A stretch of 64,000 nucleotides of DNA from VRUE01 sp050258095 (lineage in GTDB: Bacteria > Actinomycetota > Thermoleophilia > Solirubrobacterales > 70-9): contig JBLMYD010000008.1 of NCBI GenBank assembly GCA_050258095.1, positions 1 to 64,000 of the forward strand. Reading direction: 5' to 3'. Position 1 is the first letter of the stretch. Every line of letters starts with the position of its first letter. The notes below the pieces were generated by a model. The model searched no databases, was not told the DNA's origin, and worked only from the letters and a program-made list of their open reading frames with translations. Below, one piece after another: positions 50,146 through 60,093 of this stretch. The position numbers and the translations under genes were made by a program.

Positions 50146-50976
50146 ATGATCGAAACAACCGTTCCAACGCTCCGCCTTGACGATGGCATCGAGATCCCTC
50201 AGCTCGGCCTCGGTGCCCTCTACCTCCTTCCCGAGGATACGCAAGCGCTCGTCGCGCTCGCGCTGGAGGTCGGCTATCGGCACATCGACGTCGAGGCAGG
50301 TCGCGGCAACGAGGAGGGTGTCGGAGCAGCCATTGCGGCCACCCGCCTTCCGCGTGAGGATTACTTCGTCGCGGTCAAGCTCTGCGACCCGGCGCCCGAC
50401 CGCGACTCGACGATCGCGGCCTTCGAGGCGAGCCTCGAGCGACTCGGCCTCGACCACGTCGATCTCCTCCTGCTCGATCGGCCCAGCTCCGGCGAGTTCC
50501 GTGGCGCCTGGCCGGCCTGCGAGGAAATCCACCGCGAGGAGGCGGCACGCACCGTCGGCGTGTCCAACTTCGAGATCGGGGACCTCGAGCTGCTCGAAGC
50601 AGAGGCGAAAACGCGACCGACGGTCAACCAGGTCGAGCTCCACCCGTGGCTCCAGCGGGACGAGCTTCGCGCCTGGCACGCAGCGCACGGCGTCGTCACC
50701 GAGGCGTGGAGCCCGCTCGCACAGGGCGCCCTGCTCGACGACGGGACGATCGCCGCCATCGCCGAGGGCCACGGAAGGACGCCGGCGCAGGCGGTTCTGC
50801 GCTGGCACATGCAGCTCGGCAACGTCGCGATCCCCAAGTCGGTGAGCGCGGAGCGGATCCGCGAGGCGATCGAGACGTTCGACTTCGATCTCACCGACGA
50901 CGAGATGTCGGCCATCGGCAACCTCGATCGCGGCCTGCGGATCGGGCCCGACACAGCCGAATTCGTCGTTCCCTAG
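50146..50976 (+). CDS. Aldo/keto-reductase-like protein lacking catalytic Tyr and His
   Basis: The 276-residue protein follows the AKR fold closely: LGLGALYL, GYRHIDVEAGRGNEEGVG, FVAVKLCDP, a VDLLLLDRPSS strand, ARTVGVSNF, NQVELHPWLQRDELR, EAWSPLAQG and NVAIPKSVSAERIREAIETF. The catalytic Asp48 and Lys78 are present, but the active-site Tyr (normally DxxxxYGNE) is Arg53 and the active-site His (normally LIHWP) is Asp111. Cofactor-binding motifs remain. It may be a non-catalytic or altered AKR. It stands alone just upstream of the transporter operon. Confidence 0.75.
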   Translation: MIETTVPTLRLDDGIEIPQLGLGALYLLPEDTQALVALALEVGYRHIDVEAGRGNEEGVGAAIAATRLPREDYFVAVKLCDPAPDRDSTIAAFEASLERLGLDHVDLLLLDRPSSGEFRGAWPACEEIHREEAARTVGVSNFEIGDLELLEAEAKTRPTVNQVELHPWLQRDELRAWHAAHGVVTEAWSPLAQGALLDDGTIAAIAEGHGRTPAQAVLRWHMQLGNVAIPKSVSAERIREAIETFDFDLTDDEMSAIGNLDRGLRIGPDTAEFVVP

Positions 50977-51008
50977 CCGGCAAATCCGGTTAAGCTTTTC
51001 GCATTGCT

Positions 51009-51024
51009 CTCAATAATTATTGAG
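51009..51024 (+). promoter_or_regulatory. Perfect 16-bp palindrome ahead of livH-like gene
   Basis: CTCAATAATTATTGAG is a perfect palindrome 5 bases upstream of the ATG at 51030, in an A+T-rich patch that contrasts with the surrounding sequence. TTAAGC (50990-50995) and TAATTA within the palindrome could be promoter boxes. It is a probable operator for the transporter/oxygenase operon. Confidence 0.5.
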
Positions 51025-51029
51025 CTGCG

Positions 51030-51914
51030 ATGACCGAGCTGGCGCAGAACCTGATAGATGCCCTTGCGCTCGGCAGCCTCTATGCGCTGATCGCGCTCGG
51101 GGTGACCCTCGTCTACACGGTGATGGACATGATGAACTTCGCCCACGGCGAGTTCATCATGCTTTCCGCCTACGCGCTGTTCGTGTTCGCCGGCGTTCCC
51201 TTCGCCCTGGCGGTGGCCGGCGCCCTCGCCACCGGGGTCCTGATCGCGGTCGCGGCCGAGCGAGTCGCCTTCCGGCCGGTTCGCGGCGCGGACCTCTCCG
51301 CCCAGCTGGTCACCTCGCTGGCGGTGGCGACGATCGCCCAGAACGTCGTCACGGCGGCGGTCAACGCGCGGCCCAAATCCGTGGCGACGCCGACCTTCGT
51401 CGGCGAAACGACGCAGATCGGCTCGATCTCGGTGCCGAACCTGGAGTTCGTCACCCTGGGCCTGACCGCGGTCGTGCTGGTCGGTCTCGGCTGGCTCCTC
51501 TACAGGACGCGGTCCGGGTTGGCGATCCGGGCGGCGTCGGAGAACTTCGAGATGGCGCGCCTGCTCGGCGTGCGCGCCGACCGGGTGATCGCGCTCTCCT
51601 TCGCCGTCAGCGGCGCCCTCGCCGCCGTGGTCGGGGTGCTCCTGGTGATGCAGACCGGGCAGGTGTCGCCGACCATGGGCCTGACGCCGGTGCTGGTCGG
51701 CTTCGTCGCCGTGGTGATCGGCGGCTTCGGCAAGATGTTCGGCGCGGTGATCGGCGGGCTCTTCCTCGGAGCCGCCTCTTCGCTGCTCGGCGCCTACCTG
51801 CCCGAGGGCCTGGTGCCGTTCCGCGACGCGATCGTCTTCAGCCTGCCGGTCGCGATCCTGATCTTCAGGCCACACGGCCTGCTCGGCTCGGCGACCGGCG
51901 AGGCGCGGGTGTGA
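51030..51914 (+). CDS. Branched-chain amino-acid-type ABC permease (LivH)
   Basis: The 294-residue protein has about eight membrane helices and the LivH pattern: LIDALALGSLYALIALGVTL, MDMMNFAHGEFIMLSAYALF, AFRPVRGADLSAQLVTSLAV and GFGKMFGAVIGGLFLGAASS. With the fused LivM-LivG product, LivF and the LivK-like binding protein it forms an importer. Liv-type systems also carry aromatic acids, urea and amides, so the substrate is open. Its stop overlaps the next start (GTGA). Confidence 0.9.
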   Translation: MTELAQNLIDALALGSLYALIALGVTLVYTVMDMMNFAHGEFIMLSAYALFVFAGVPFALAVAGALATGVLIAVAAERVAFRPVRGADLSAQLVTSLAVATIAQNVVTAAVNARPKSVATPTFVGETTQIGSISVPNLEFVTLGLTAVVLVGLGWLLYRTRSGLAIRAASENFEMARLLGVRADRVIALSFAVSGALAAVVGVLLVMQTGQVSPTMGLTPVLVGFVAVVIGGFGKMFGAVIGGLFLGAASSLLGAYLPEGLVPFRDAIVFSLPVAILIFRPHGLLGSATGEARV

Positions 51915-53746
51915 GAGGCGTGGCCCTGCGATCGCCTCGCTCGGTCGCCGTCTCCCTGCTCGTTCCGCTGGCGCTGATCGTGCTGACCGCGGTCGTCGGC
52001 GCCAACGGCGCGCCCTCGCTGCGCGACTCGGTGATCGTGATCCTCTCCAACATGGTCATCGTCCTCGGCCTGCAGGTCTTCATCGGCAACAGCGGCGTCT
52101 ACTCCTTCGGCCAGCTCGGCTTCGCCGCTGCCGGCGCCTACGTCGCCGCGTTCCTCACCCTGCCGACGGCGTTCGCGGCCCTGCAGGTGCCGGGCCTCCC
52201 GCACGCGATCGCCGCCGCTCAGCTCGGTCCCTTGCCGTCCACCCTGATCGCCGCCTTCGCCTGCGGGCTGCTGGCGGCGGTCGTCGGCCTGCCGCTGATG
52301 CGCACCTCGACGCTGGCGATCCCGATCTCCACCTTCGCCTTCCTGATCGTCGTCTACAACGTCCTCGCCAACTGGGAGGAGGTGACGGGCGGGGTCAGCG
52401 GGCTGGTCAGCATCCCGCGCACGACGAGCGTCGAGTCGGCTGCGCTGTGGGCGGGCGCGGCGCTGGTCGTGGCGCTCGCCTTCAAATGGTCGGCGAGCGG
52501 CTACCGCCTGCAGGCGACGCGCGAGGACGAGGTCGCCGCCCGCTCGCTCGGGATCAGCGTCAACGGCGAGCGCCTCCTCGCCTTCGCCCTCAGCGGGGTG
52601 CTCTGCGGGGTCGGCGGGGCGCTGGCGGTCCACCAGTCGGGCGTCCTCAACCCGGCGACCTTCTACTTCGGGGCGACGGTGACGACGGTGACGATGCTGG
52701 TCCTGGGCGGCGCCCGCAGCGTCTTCGGCGCCGTCCTGGGAACGGTCGTCCTCTCGACGGTCAACGAAATCCTCCGCGGCGTCGAAGGCGGCACGAGCTT
52801 CTTCGGGCTGGTGTCGATCGGCAACACGCCGGGGCTGGCCGCGATCGGCGTCGGCTTGATCCTGTTGGCGACGATGGTCGCGATGCCGGACGGCGTCAGC
52901 GGCGGTCGTGAGGCGGGCGAGCTGCCCTGGCTGCGCCGCTTGCGGCGGGCGCGACCGTCGGCCGTCCCCGCGGTCAGCGGCGCGGCGCCGACGAGCAGGA
53001 CCGCCGCCGAAGGCGAGCTGCGCGCCGAGGGGATCTCGGTCACGTTCGGCGGCCTGCGCGTGCTGCGCGGGGTCGACCTGGCGCTGCGGCGCGGCGAGGC
53101 GCTGGGCCTGATCGGGCCGAATGGCGCCGGCAAGACGACCCTGGTCAACGTCCTCAGCGGATTCCTGACCCCCGTCGCGGGCGCGGTCAGCCTCGACGGC
53201 GACGACGTCAGCCGCCGCCGGCCGTCCCGGCTGGCGCGCGCCGGGCTCAGCCGCACGTTCCAGGCCGCGCTGCCCTTCCCGCACCTGAGCTGCCTCGAGA
53301 GCGTCGCCGTCGGGGCGATGGGAGTCGGCGTCGGCAGGCGACGGGCCGTCGCGGTCGCCGGGGACGTGCTCGGCCGGCTCGGCCTGCGCGAGCTGTCCTC
53401 CTCGCCGGCCGGCTCGCTGCCGCCCGCCGGCCAGCGCCTGCTCGGCGTCGCCCGGGCGCTCGCCACCGATCCTCGCTACCTGCTGCTCGACGAGCCGGCA
53501 GCCGGGCTGACCGAGGCCGAGGGCGAGCAGCTGGTCGGGATCCTGCGCGGCGTGCTCGAGGACTTCGGCTGTGGGATCCTCCTGATCGAGCACGAGATGA
53601 GCGTCGTGATGAGCCTTTGTCCGCGCGTGCAGGTGATCGACGACGGGGTGACGCTGCGGGTCGGCACGCCGGACGAGGTGCAGGCGGACCCGGCGGTCGT
53701 CGAAGCGTACCTGGGCAGCTCCTACCCGGCGACGGCCCATGCTTGA
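51911..53746 (+). CDS. LivM-LivG fusion: ABC permease joined to ATPase
   Basis: The 611-residue protein combines a LivM permease domain (about 1-330; VFIGNSGVYSFGQLGFAAAG and LGISVNGERLLAFALSG) with a LivG ATPase domain (about 365-605). The ATPase has Walker A GPNGAGKTTLVNVL and Walker B YLLLDEPAAGL; the signature region is SLPPAGQRLLGVARAL, in place of LSGGQ-type sequence. The linker is Arg/Ala-rich. GTG 51911 is the start. Fusion of M and G occurs in some actinobacterial Liv systems but is uncommon. The stop overlaps livF by 8 bases. Confidence 0.88.
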   Translation: MRGVALRSPRSVAVSLLVPLALIVLTAVVGANGAPSLRDSVIVILSNMVIVLGLQVFIGNSGVYSFGQLGFAAAGAYVAAFLTLPTAFAALQVPGLPHAIAAAQLGPLPSTLIAAFACGLLAAVVGLPLMRTSTLAIPISTFAFLIVVYNVLANWEEVTGGVSGLVSIPRTTSVESAALWAGAALVVALAFKWSASGYRLQATREDEVAARSLGISVNGERLLAFALSGVLCGVGGALAVHQSGVLNPATFYFGATVTTVTMLVLGGARSVFGAVLGTVVLSTVNEILRGVEGGTSFFGLVSIGNTPGLAAIGVGLILLATMVAMPDGVSGGREAGELPWLRRLRRARPSAVPAVSGAAPTSRTAAEGELRAEGISVTFGGLRVLRGVDLALRRGEALGLIGPNGAGKTTLVNVLSGFLTPVAGAVSLDGDDVSRRRPSRLARAGLSRTFQAALPFPHLSCLESVAVGAMGVGVGRRRAVAVAGDVLGRLGLRELSSSPAGSLPPAGQRLLGVARALATDPRYLLLDEPAAGLTEAEGEQLVGILRGVLEDFGCGILLIEHEMSVVMSLCPRVQVIDDGVTLRVGTPDEVQADPAVVEAYLGSSYPATAHA

Positions 53747-54473
53747 GCTGCGCGAGGTCAGGGTCGCCTATGGCGGCGTCGAGGTCGTCCACGGCGTCGA
53801 CCTCGACCTCGATCGCGGCGAAGTGGTGGGGATGATCGGGCCGAACGGAGCCGGCAAGAGCTCCGTGCTGCGCGCGGTCTGCGGCCTGGTGCGGCCGAGC
53901 TCGGGCGAGGTGCGGTTCGAGGGCCGGGCGCTGAACGGGATGGCGCCGGAGCGGATCGCGCGGCTGGGAGTGGCCCTGGTGCCCGAGGGCCGCCACGTCT
54001 TCAAGACGCTGACGGTGGCGGAGAACCTGCGGATGGGCGAGATGGACGGCAGCGAGAACGGCGGCGCGGTCGAGGAGATGCTCGGCCGCTTCCCGATCCT
54101 GCGCGAGCGGGAAGCCGAGCACGCCGACCGGCTCTCGGGCGGCGAGCAGCAGCAGCTCGCGATCGCCCGCGCCCTGCTCGGCAGGCCGAAGCTGCTGATG
54201 CTCGACGAGCCGTCGCTCGGCCTGGCGCCGAAGACGATCGACCTGATCTACGAGCTGCTGGGACGCCTGCGCCACGAGGGGACGACGATGCTGCTCGTCG
54301 AGCAGAACGCGACGCGGACGATCGACTTCTGCGACCGCTGCCTGGTGCTCGGCGGCGGCGTCGTCCGCGCCCGCGGCGGCAGCGAGGAGCTGCGCGGGGC
54401 CTCGGACCTCGTGCACGCCTACCTGGGAGGCGCAAAGGCAAACGGAGAGCGAGGACCTGGAGGAGAGCCATGA
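53739..54473 (+). CDS. Branched-chain amino-acid-type ABC ATPase (LivF)
   Basis: The 244-residue ATPase has Walker A GPNGAGKSSVL, signature LSGGEQQQLAIARALL, Walker B LLMLDEPSLGLAPK and the LivF-like VPEGRHVFKTLTVAENLRMG. It powers the importer with the LivG half of the fusion. It starts 8 bases before the end of the fusion gene and overlaps the Rieske oxygenase gene by ATGA, so importer and oxygenase are translated together. Confidence 0.92.
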   Translation: MLELREVRVAYGGVEVVHGVDLDLDRGEVVGMIGPNGAGKSSVLRAVCGLVRPSSGEVRFEGRALNGMAPERIARLGVALVPEGRHVFKTLTVAENLRMGEMDGSENGGAVEEMLGRFPILREREAEHADRLSGGEQQQLAIARALLGRPKLLMLDEPSLGLAPKTIDLIYELLGRLRHEGTTMLLVEQNATRTIDFCDRCLVLGGGVVRARGGSEELRGASDLVHAYLGGAKANGERGPGGEP

Positions 54474-55507
54474 GCGGATACCACCCGAACGGAGCCCCGA
54501 GCAGCGAGGAGGTCTCGCGTGCGCTGCGGCGCTGCTGGCAGCCGGTCGCCCGGGTCGAGGACCTGCGCGACGGGCCCCGGCGAGCGGTGCTGCTCGGCGA
54601 GGCCCTGGCGGTGTTCCTCACCGAGAGCGGCGCCCCGGCCGTGGTCAGCGACCGCTGCGCCCACCGCGGCGCCTCCCTCTCGATGGGTGAGGTCAAGGGC
54701 GACGGCATCGCCTGCCCCTACCACGGTTGGGAGTGGGACGGCGGCGAAGGCGCCTGCACGCGAATCCCGTCGCTGGCGAGCCAGGATCAGATCCCCCCGC
54801 GGGCGACGATCCCGGCGTTCCCGGCGCGCGAGGAGTGGGGGTTGGTCTGGACCGCGCTGGAGAGCCCGCTCGGCGAGCCGCCGACGGTGCCCTGGTTCGA
54901 GCCCGCGCCGGGGCGGTGGAAGCATGGGACGCCGTTCGAGCTGCCGGTTTCTCTGGGCGTGATGATCGAGAACTTCCGCGATGTCGCCCATTTCGCCTTC
55001 GTCCACAGAGACACGCTCGGTCCCGTGGCGGAGGTGGTCGAGCCGCTCAAGCCCGAACGCGACGGGGTCGTGGTGACGATGAGCCGGCAGATGCAGACCG
55101 GCGCCGGCGGGGACGGGACCTGGGACTCGATACGCGAAGGCCACAGTCACGCGATCGCGCCGAACTTCACCTCGGTCCGGATGGTCATGGCGAAGGGCGA
55201 GCGCTGGCTCCTGCACGCGGCGCGCGCGGTCAGCGCGACCGAGTCCATTCACTATTGGGCCGAGGGGCTGAGCGACGACTTCGACGAGCTCACGCTCGAC
55301 GAGGCGATCGAGTCCGAGGAGCGGCTCTACGCCGAGGACCGGGTGGTGTCGGCTGCGGTCCAGCCGCCGGAGCTGCCGCTGGCCCTGGACGCCGACGTCA
55401 ACACGCTGGCGGACCGCTTCACCCTCACCTACCGGGAGGCCTTCGCCGAGTTCGTGCGGCGGGCGTTGGTCGAGCACCCGGCTCAGTCGAGCTCGAAGAC
55501 GAGCTGA
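54470..55507 (+). CDS. Rieske non-heme iron oxygenase, alpha-type subunit
   Basis: The 345-residue oxygenase has the Rieske [2Fe-2S] ligands C63-x-H65 (CAHRG) and C82-x2-H85 (CPYHGW), and a mononuclear iron site NFRDVAHFAFVH (Asn168, Asp171, His174, His179). The C-terminal domain is short. Family members hydroxylate or demethylate aromatic or related rings, needing a separate reductase, which is not in the window. Its ATG overlaps livF, which strongly suggests that the imported compound is its substrate. The end overlaps the convergent gntR by 25 bases. Confidence 0.85.
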   Translation: MSGYHPNGAPSSEEVSRALRRCWQPVARVEDLRDGPRRAVLLGEALAVFLTESGAPAVVSDRCAHRGASLSMGEVKGDGIACPYHGWEWDGGEGACTRIPSLASQDQIPPRATIPAFPAREEWGLVWTALESPLGEPPTVPWFEPAPGRWKHGTPFELPVSLGVMIENFRDVAHFAFVHRDTLGPVAEVVEPLKPERDGVVVTMSRQMQTGAGGDGTWDSIREGHSHAIAPNFTSVRMVMAKGERWLLHAARAVSATESIHYWAEGLSDDFDELTLDEAIESEERLYAEDRVVSAAVQPPELPLALDADVNTLADRFTLTYREAFAEFVRRALVEHPAQSSSKTS

Positions 55508-56286
55508 ACGGCGTCGGCGGGGAAGATCAGGCGGGCGAACTCCAGCGGGCGCTCCCGCTTTGCTCCCCGCGTCCGTCCGAGCTGGACGAAGCGCCCGATC
55601 AGAGCCGGATTGCCGGCCGTAGAGCTCACCTGGGACGCCGCCCACTCGCTGAAGAAGGTGTGCTCGATCGAGACGATGCTGCGGGTCAGCTCCAGCTTGC
55701 CTTGTTTGGGGGGTTTACCGCCATCGCTTAAAGCTTCGGCGGTGGGGAGAAGCCAGGGAAGGCGGTAGATGGAGGAGTAGGAGTCGACGACGAAGGCCGA
55801 TGACTCGTCGACGTCTACCACCGCCGTGACCTGGGCGATCTCGGCACGGGACTTGCCCAGCTCGAGGTACTGGGACACGGTCCGGTCGGGCTTGCTCTTG
55901 CGGGTGCTGACCACGGACACCGAGTGCTCTCGACTGCCGTTGCCGGCCCACAGTTTCACCAGGCCGGTAGCCTCGACTTTGGCGCGCGGCGAGGCGACGA
56001 ACGCGCCGGAGCCCTTGACCCGGAAGATCGTGCCGTCGCCGACGAGGAGGTCGAGCGCGGGCCTGATCACCGCCCGGGAGACTTCGAACTCTTCCTCCAG
56101 CTCACGCTCGGTGGCAAAGCGCGCGCCGGGCTTCCAGGTTCCGAGCTCGAGCATGCGGTGCAGCTCCGCGGCGAGCTGGAAGTAGAGCGGCACCTCGCTG
56201 TTGCGGTCCAACGGGCGGGTGCCGGCAAGCGGAACATCAGACGTTTGTTTGGGCCGACCCCGGAGAGGTTGAGCGGGCTTGGCCAT
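55483..56286 (-). CDS. GntR-family regulator with UTRA-type effector domain
   Basis: The 267-residue protein has an N-terminal winged helix (PLYFQLAAELHRMLELGTWK, FATERELEEEFEVSRAVIRP, LDLLVGDGTIFRVKGSGAFV) and a C-terminal UTRA-like ligand domain (VVSTRKSKPDRTVSQYLEL, and a late LIGRFVQLGRTRGAKRE). It probably senses the substrate of the neighbouring importer/oxygenase and controls both. It lies downstream of the binding-protein gene, with a palindrome in the gap. It is convergent with the oxygenase gene. Confidence 0.8.
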   Translation of the reverse strand: MAKPAQPLRGRPKQTSDVPLAGTRPLDRNSEVPLYFQLAAELHRMLELGTWKPGARFATERELEEEFEVSRAVIRPALDLLVGDGTIFRVKGSGAFVASPRAKVEATGLVKLWAGNGSREHSVSVVSTRKSKPDRTVSQYLELGKSRAEIAQVTAVVDVDESSAFVVDSYSSIYRLPWLLPTAEALSDGGKPPKQGKLELTRSIVSIEHTFFSEWAASQVSSTAGNPALIGRFVQLGRTRGAKRERPLEFARLIFPADAVQLVFELD

Positions 56287-56311
56287 CGCAGCCTACAGGA
56301 TACCCGCGGTT

Positions 56312-56326
56312 ACTAGTCAGTCTAGT
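56312..56326. promoter_or_regulatory. Probable GntR operator
   Basis: ACTAG TCAGT CTAGT is a 15-base inverted repeat with 5-bp perfect arms, in an A+T-rich patch (TTTTTAATATTAAA follows at about 56326-56339) between the livK-like gene and gntR. The size and spacing fit GntR/HutC-type operators. The A+T patch on the minus strand could hold a separate gntR promoter. Confidence 0.5.
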
Positions 56327-56344
56327 TTTTAATATTAAACTTCT

Positions 56345-57538
56345 CTAACCTTCATATTTTGGAACAAATTCGGGCTTGATCCTGGTGACCAGCTTCGGCA
56401 CCCTGTTCAAGAATTCGTATATCGACCAGGTGCCATTGAGGTAATGGTTGTCTTTCGTGTACACGGCCTTACCGAGTATCACCTGGTGGGGCTTCGCTTC
56501 CAGAGCGTCGGCGAGGGCATTTCCCTCTACGGTGCCGGTTTCTTCGATCGCATCGACGATCAGCTGCGCGGCCGTGTAGGTCGCGAGGAGGACGCTGGAG
56601 ACGTCGGTGTCAACACCTTTTTCTTCGAGCTTCTTGTACAGCCTGGCGGCGGCAGGCGTGGGAGGGTCATAGGAGGAGCCGTTGGCGCCGTAGTAGATGT
56701 TTTCCAAGTTGGAGATGCCCTTCGTCCAGAAGGTGCCGTCGAAGGCTCCGGCCGCCATGATCGTCAGGTCGACGCCGGCGTCCCTGATCTGCTTGACCGC
56801 GGCAGCTCCGCCGGGCGGATAAGAACACATCACTACAACGTCGGCGTCGGAGCGCTTCAGCTGCGCGACCTGGCTGGCGATCGACTCGTCTTCGTTCTTG
56901 AAGTCGACCGAGCCCGCCAGCGAGCCGCCGAGCCGTTCCCAGGCCTGCTGGAAGCCGTTGCAGTAGCCCTTGCCGTAGATCAGCGTCGTGTCGCGGAAGA
57001 GGAAGGGGTGTTCGAAGCCCCGCCGTTTCAGGAAGGTGGCGTCGGCGCTCGCCTCGCTGAGCAGGTTGGGGTAGGGGCTGAACGAGAGCCGGCCGGTCGT
57101 CGGCGGCCCGAAGCCGGGCTCGTTGGCGGCGAGGGTGAAGTTGAGCATGTCGTTTTCTTCGGCCACCGGCGCGGCTGCCGCTGCGGTGAACCCCTCGCCG
57201 CTGAACAGCAGCACGTTGGCTCCCTCTTCGACCACCTGCTGGGCGGCGATCGGGGCGCGCTGCGGGTCGGAGCGGTTGTCGACCTGGATCACCTTCAGCT
57301 TGTGACCTTTGATGCCGCCTTCGGCGTTGACTTCTTCGACCTTCTGTTCGACCGCGGCGATGGCCGCGTCCCACGGCGCCAGGTAGCCGCTCTTGGCGAT
57401 CGCCGCCCCGAGCACGATCGTTTTCGGCAACCCGCCGGACGACGTGTTGCCTCCCCCACTGCTGCCGCATCCGGCCAGGAGAGCGGGCACCACCCCGAGC
57501 GCGCAGAGAACCAGCACAGATTTGACCCGGTAACCCAT
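56345..57538 (-). CDS. ABC substrate-binding lipoprotein (LivK/Leu-Ile-Val type)
   Basis: The 397-residue periplasmic-binding-protein-type lipoprotein has a lipobox (PALLAGC), a Gly/Ser linker and a type I binding fold: VLGAAIAKSGYLAPWDAAIA, KLKVIQVDNRSDPQRAPIAA, VLLFSGEGFTAAAAAPVAEE and DTTLIYGKGYCNGFQQAWER. It should deliver substrate to the LivH/LivMG/LivF importer, which it faces across the gntR gene. The substrate cannot be read from sequence. The start is ATG 57538. Confidence 0.85.
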   Translation of the reverse strand: MGYRVKSVLVLCALGVVPALLAGCGSSGGGNTSSGGLPKTIVLGAAIAKSGYLAPWDAAIAAVEQKVEEVNAEGGIKGHKLKVIQVDNRSDPQRAPIAAQQVVEEGANVLLFSGEGFTAAAAAPVAEENDMLNFTLAANEPGFGPPTTGRLSFSPYPNLLSEASADATFLKRRGFEHPFLFRDTTLIYGKGYCNGFQQAWERLGGSLAGSVDFKNEDESIASQVAQLKRSDADVVVMCSYPPGGAAAVKQIRDAGVDLTIMAAGAFDGTFWTKGISNLENIYYGANGSSYDPPTPAAARLYKKLEEKGVDTDVSSVLLATYTAAQLIVDAIEETGTVEGNALADALEAKPHQVILGKAVYTKDNHYLNGTWSIYEFLNRVPKLVTRIKPEFVPKYEG

Positions 57539-57603
57539 CGCTGACCGCTAACACATTACCGATCAATCTCTAACCATGTAGGAAACTGCACTGTCTCCCA
57601 AAA

Positions 57604-58912
<1,309 letters not shown>

Positions 58913-58918
58913 ACCTAC

Positions 58919-59380
58919 CTAAGCCGCAGGGCGCGGCCCGCTCTCCCCCCGACCACGAATCGGCAGCAGCTCCCCTCGACCCTCCGACCCGCGAGGCTGA
59001 CCCGCCCGCTTACCCGAGCGGGCGGGTGGGTCAGCCGCCGGAACCTCTCCGACCTTCCGCAGCACCCGGGCGGCGATCTCGGGGTCGAAGCGAAGCCGAG
59101 GCTTGGCCCCGTTGCCGAGCTTCACCGCGCCCAGCTCGATCGCGTGGGTGTAGACCCAAGAGCGCTCGATGCCGAAGCGCCGGGCCAACTCGGCCGCGTC
59201 GACCAGCTCGCGCCGTTGCAGGCCGTGCCGTTCGAGCAGCTCGACCACCCGACGGGCGATCTTCTCCACCGTCTCGGCGTCGAGCTTGATGCCTGCGGAT
59301 GCCATCGCCTTCAACGTCCGCAAAGTGCCCGGAATGCCTCCCAACATTCGTCCAGAAGGACCGCCTGGAAGGCAGTTCAT
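58919..59380 (-). CDS. Excisionase-like HTH protein
   Basis: The 153-residue protein holds a helix-turn-helix of the excisionase/MerR type (LVDAAELARRFGIERSWVYT, HAIELGAVKLGNGAKPRLRF, DPEIAARVLRKVGEVP) and an Arg/Gly-rich tail. It lies 6 bases ahead of the integrase gene, the usual place for xis. The start is uncertain: ATG 59380, 59347 and 59305 are all in frame and none has a good ribosome-binding site. A small inverted repeat, ATCACT GCGA AGTGAT (59411-59426), lies upstream and could be its own binding site. Confidence 0.65.
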   Translation of the reverse strand: MNCLPGGPSGRMLGGIPGTLRTLKAMASAGIKLDAETVEKIARRVVELLERHGLQRRELVDAAELARRFGIERSWVYTHAIELGAVKLGNGAKPRLRFDPEIAARVLRKVGEVPAADPPARSGKRAGQPRGSEGRGELLPIRGRGESGPRPAA

Positions 59381-59661
59381 AGTGTGTCGGGGGGCGAGGT
59401 TGGGGGCGCGATCACTGCGAAGTGATAGTGCGTGAGGGGTGCTGCGGTGCGTCCTTCGGTGCGGATTGGATTCAGGCATGGCGGGGGCGAGAGGCTTCGT
59501 CGGTGCTTGCTGGCTGATGGGTCTTGGAGGGCTTTGGCGTTCAGCGGTTGCTCGGAGGCCGAGAGCAGAGGACGGAGCCATCCATGCGAGTAGACAACCC
59601 CGCCGTCTCTCCTGTGGCCTGCGCCCCCGGCCCCCGAGCAACCACTGAATGCCCGCCCGCC
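59381..59661. other. Gap inside the integrative element
   Basis: No gene is supported in these 281 bases. It contains the small inverted repeat ATCACT GCGA AGTGAT at 59411-59426, likely a regulatory site for the excisionase/integrase operon, and otherwise Pro/Arg-coding low-complexity sequence with no ribosome-binding site. Confidence 0.4.
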
Positions 59662-59946
59662 CTAGGAGACTTCCCCCAACAGCTCGTCAAAGCGCACAGC
59701 GGCCCTGCTGGGAGCGATGCGACGGCAGTCGCAGAAGATCAGCCCGTCGCGGCTCAACTCCCGCACGGCGCGCTCTACGGCGTCCTGTTCGCAGTCGCGG
59801 AACTCGGTCTCGACCCGCAGCGCCAGCTCCAGGATCGTGAGCTGAGCGGGATGCAGGAGCAGAACCTGCGTAAGGACCGAGCGCTCCATCGTCTCGTCCT
59901 CATGGGCAGTCGTCAGATCGCGCCGCCGGATACCGTTGTCTTGCAT
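59662..59946 (-). CDS. Small winged-helix regulator of the element
   Basis: The 94-residue protein looks like a compact winged helix: SVLTQVLLLHPAQLTILELA, then RVETEFRDCEQDAVERAVRE and LSRDGLIFCDCRRIAPSRAA. The helix-strand order and a RELSRDGLI wing resemble PadR/MarR-like or phage-type repressors. ATG 59946 has AAAGGAG 9 bases upstream. It is divergent from the Xre gene, with a perfect palindrome between them, so the two may form a switch that controls excision. The family is not certain. Confidence 0.6.
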   Translation of the reverse strand: MQDNGIRRRDLTTAHEDETMERSVLTQVLLLHPAQLTILELALRVETEFRDCEQDAVERAVRELSRDGLIFCDCRRIAPSRAAVRFDELLGEVS

Positions 59947-60033
59947 GGGAAAGCACTCCTTTCCTGTGCCACGCCCCCGGCTGTTCCACCAGCGCGGGGG
60001 CACTTTCTTCTCTTGGGTCGCGCCAGCGTAGCA

Positions 60034-60057
60034 GGACTAGTAAAGCTTTACTAGTCC
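60034..60057. promoter_or_regulatory. Perfect 24-bp palindromic operator
   Basis: Half site GGACTAGTAAAG followed directly by its reverse complement CTTTACTAGTCC. It is placed 37 bases ahead of the Xre gene and 87 bases ahead of the divergent winged-helix gene, the natural site for a repressor of both. TACATT (60081-60086) is a possible -10 box for a near-leaderless Xre transcript. Confidence 0.65.
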
Positions 60058-60093
60058 GACCTCGCCTGGCGAGTCTCGCCTACATTTGAGAGC

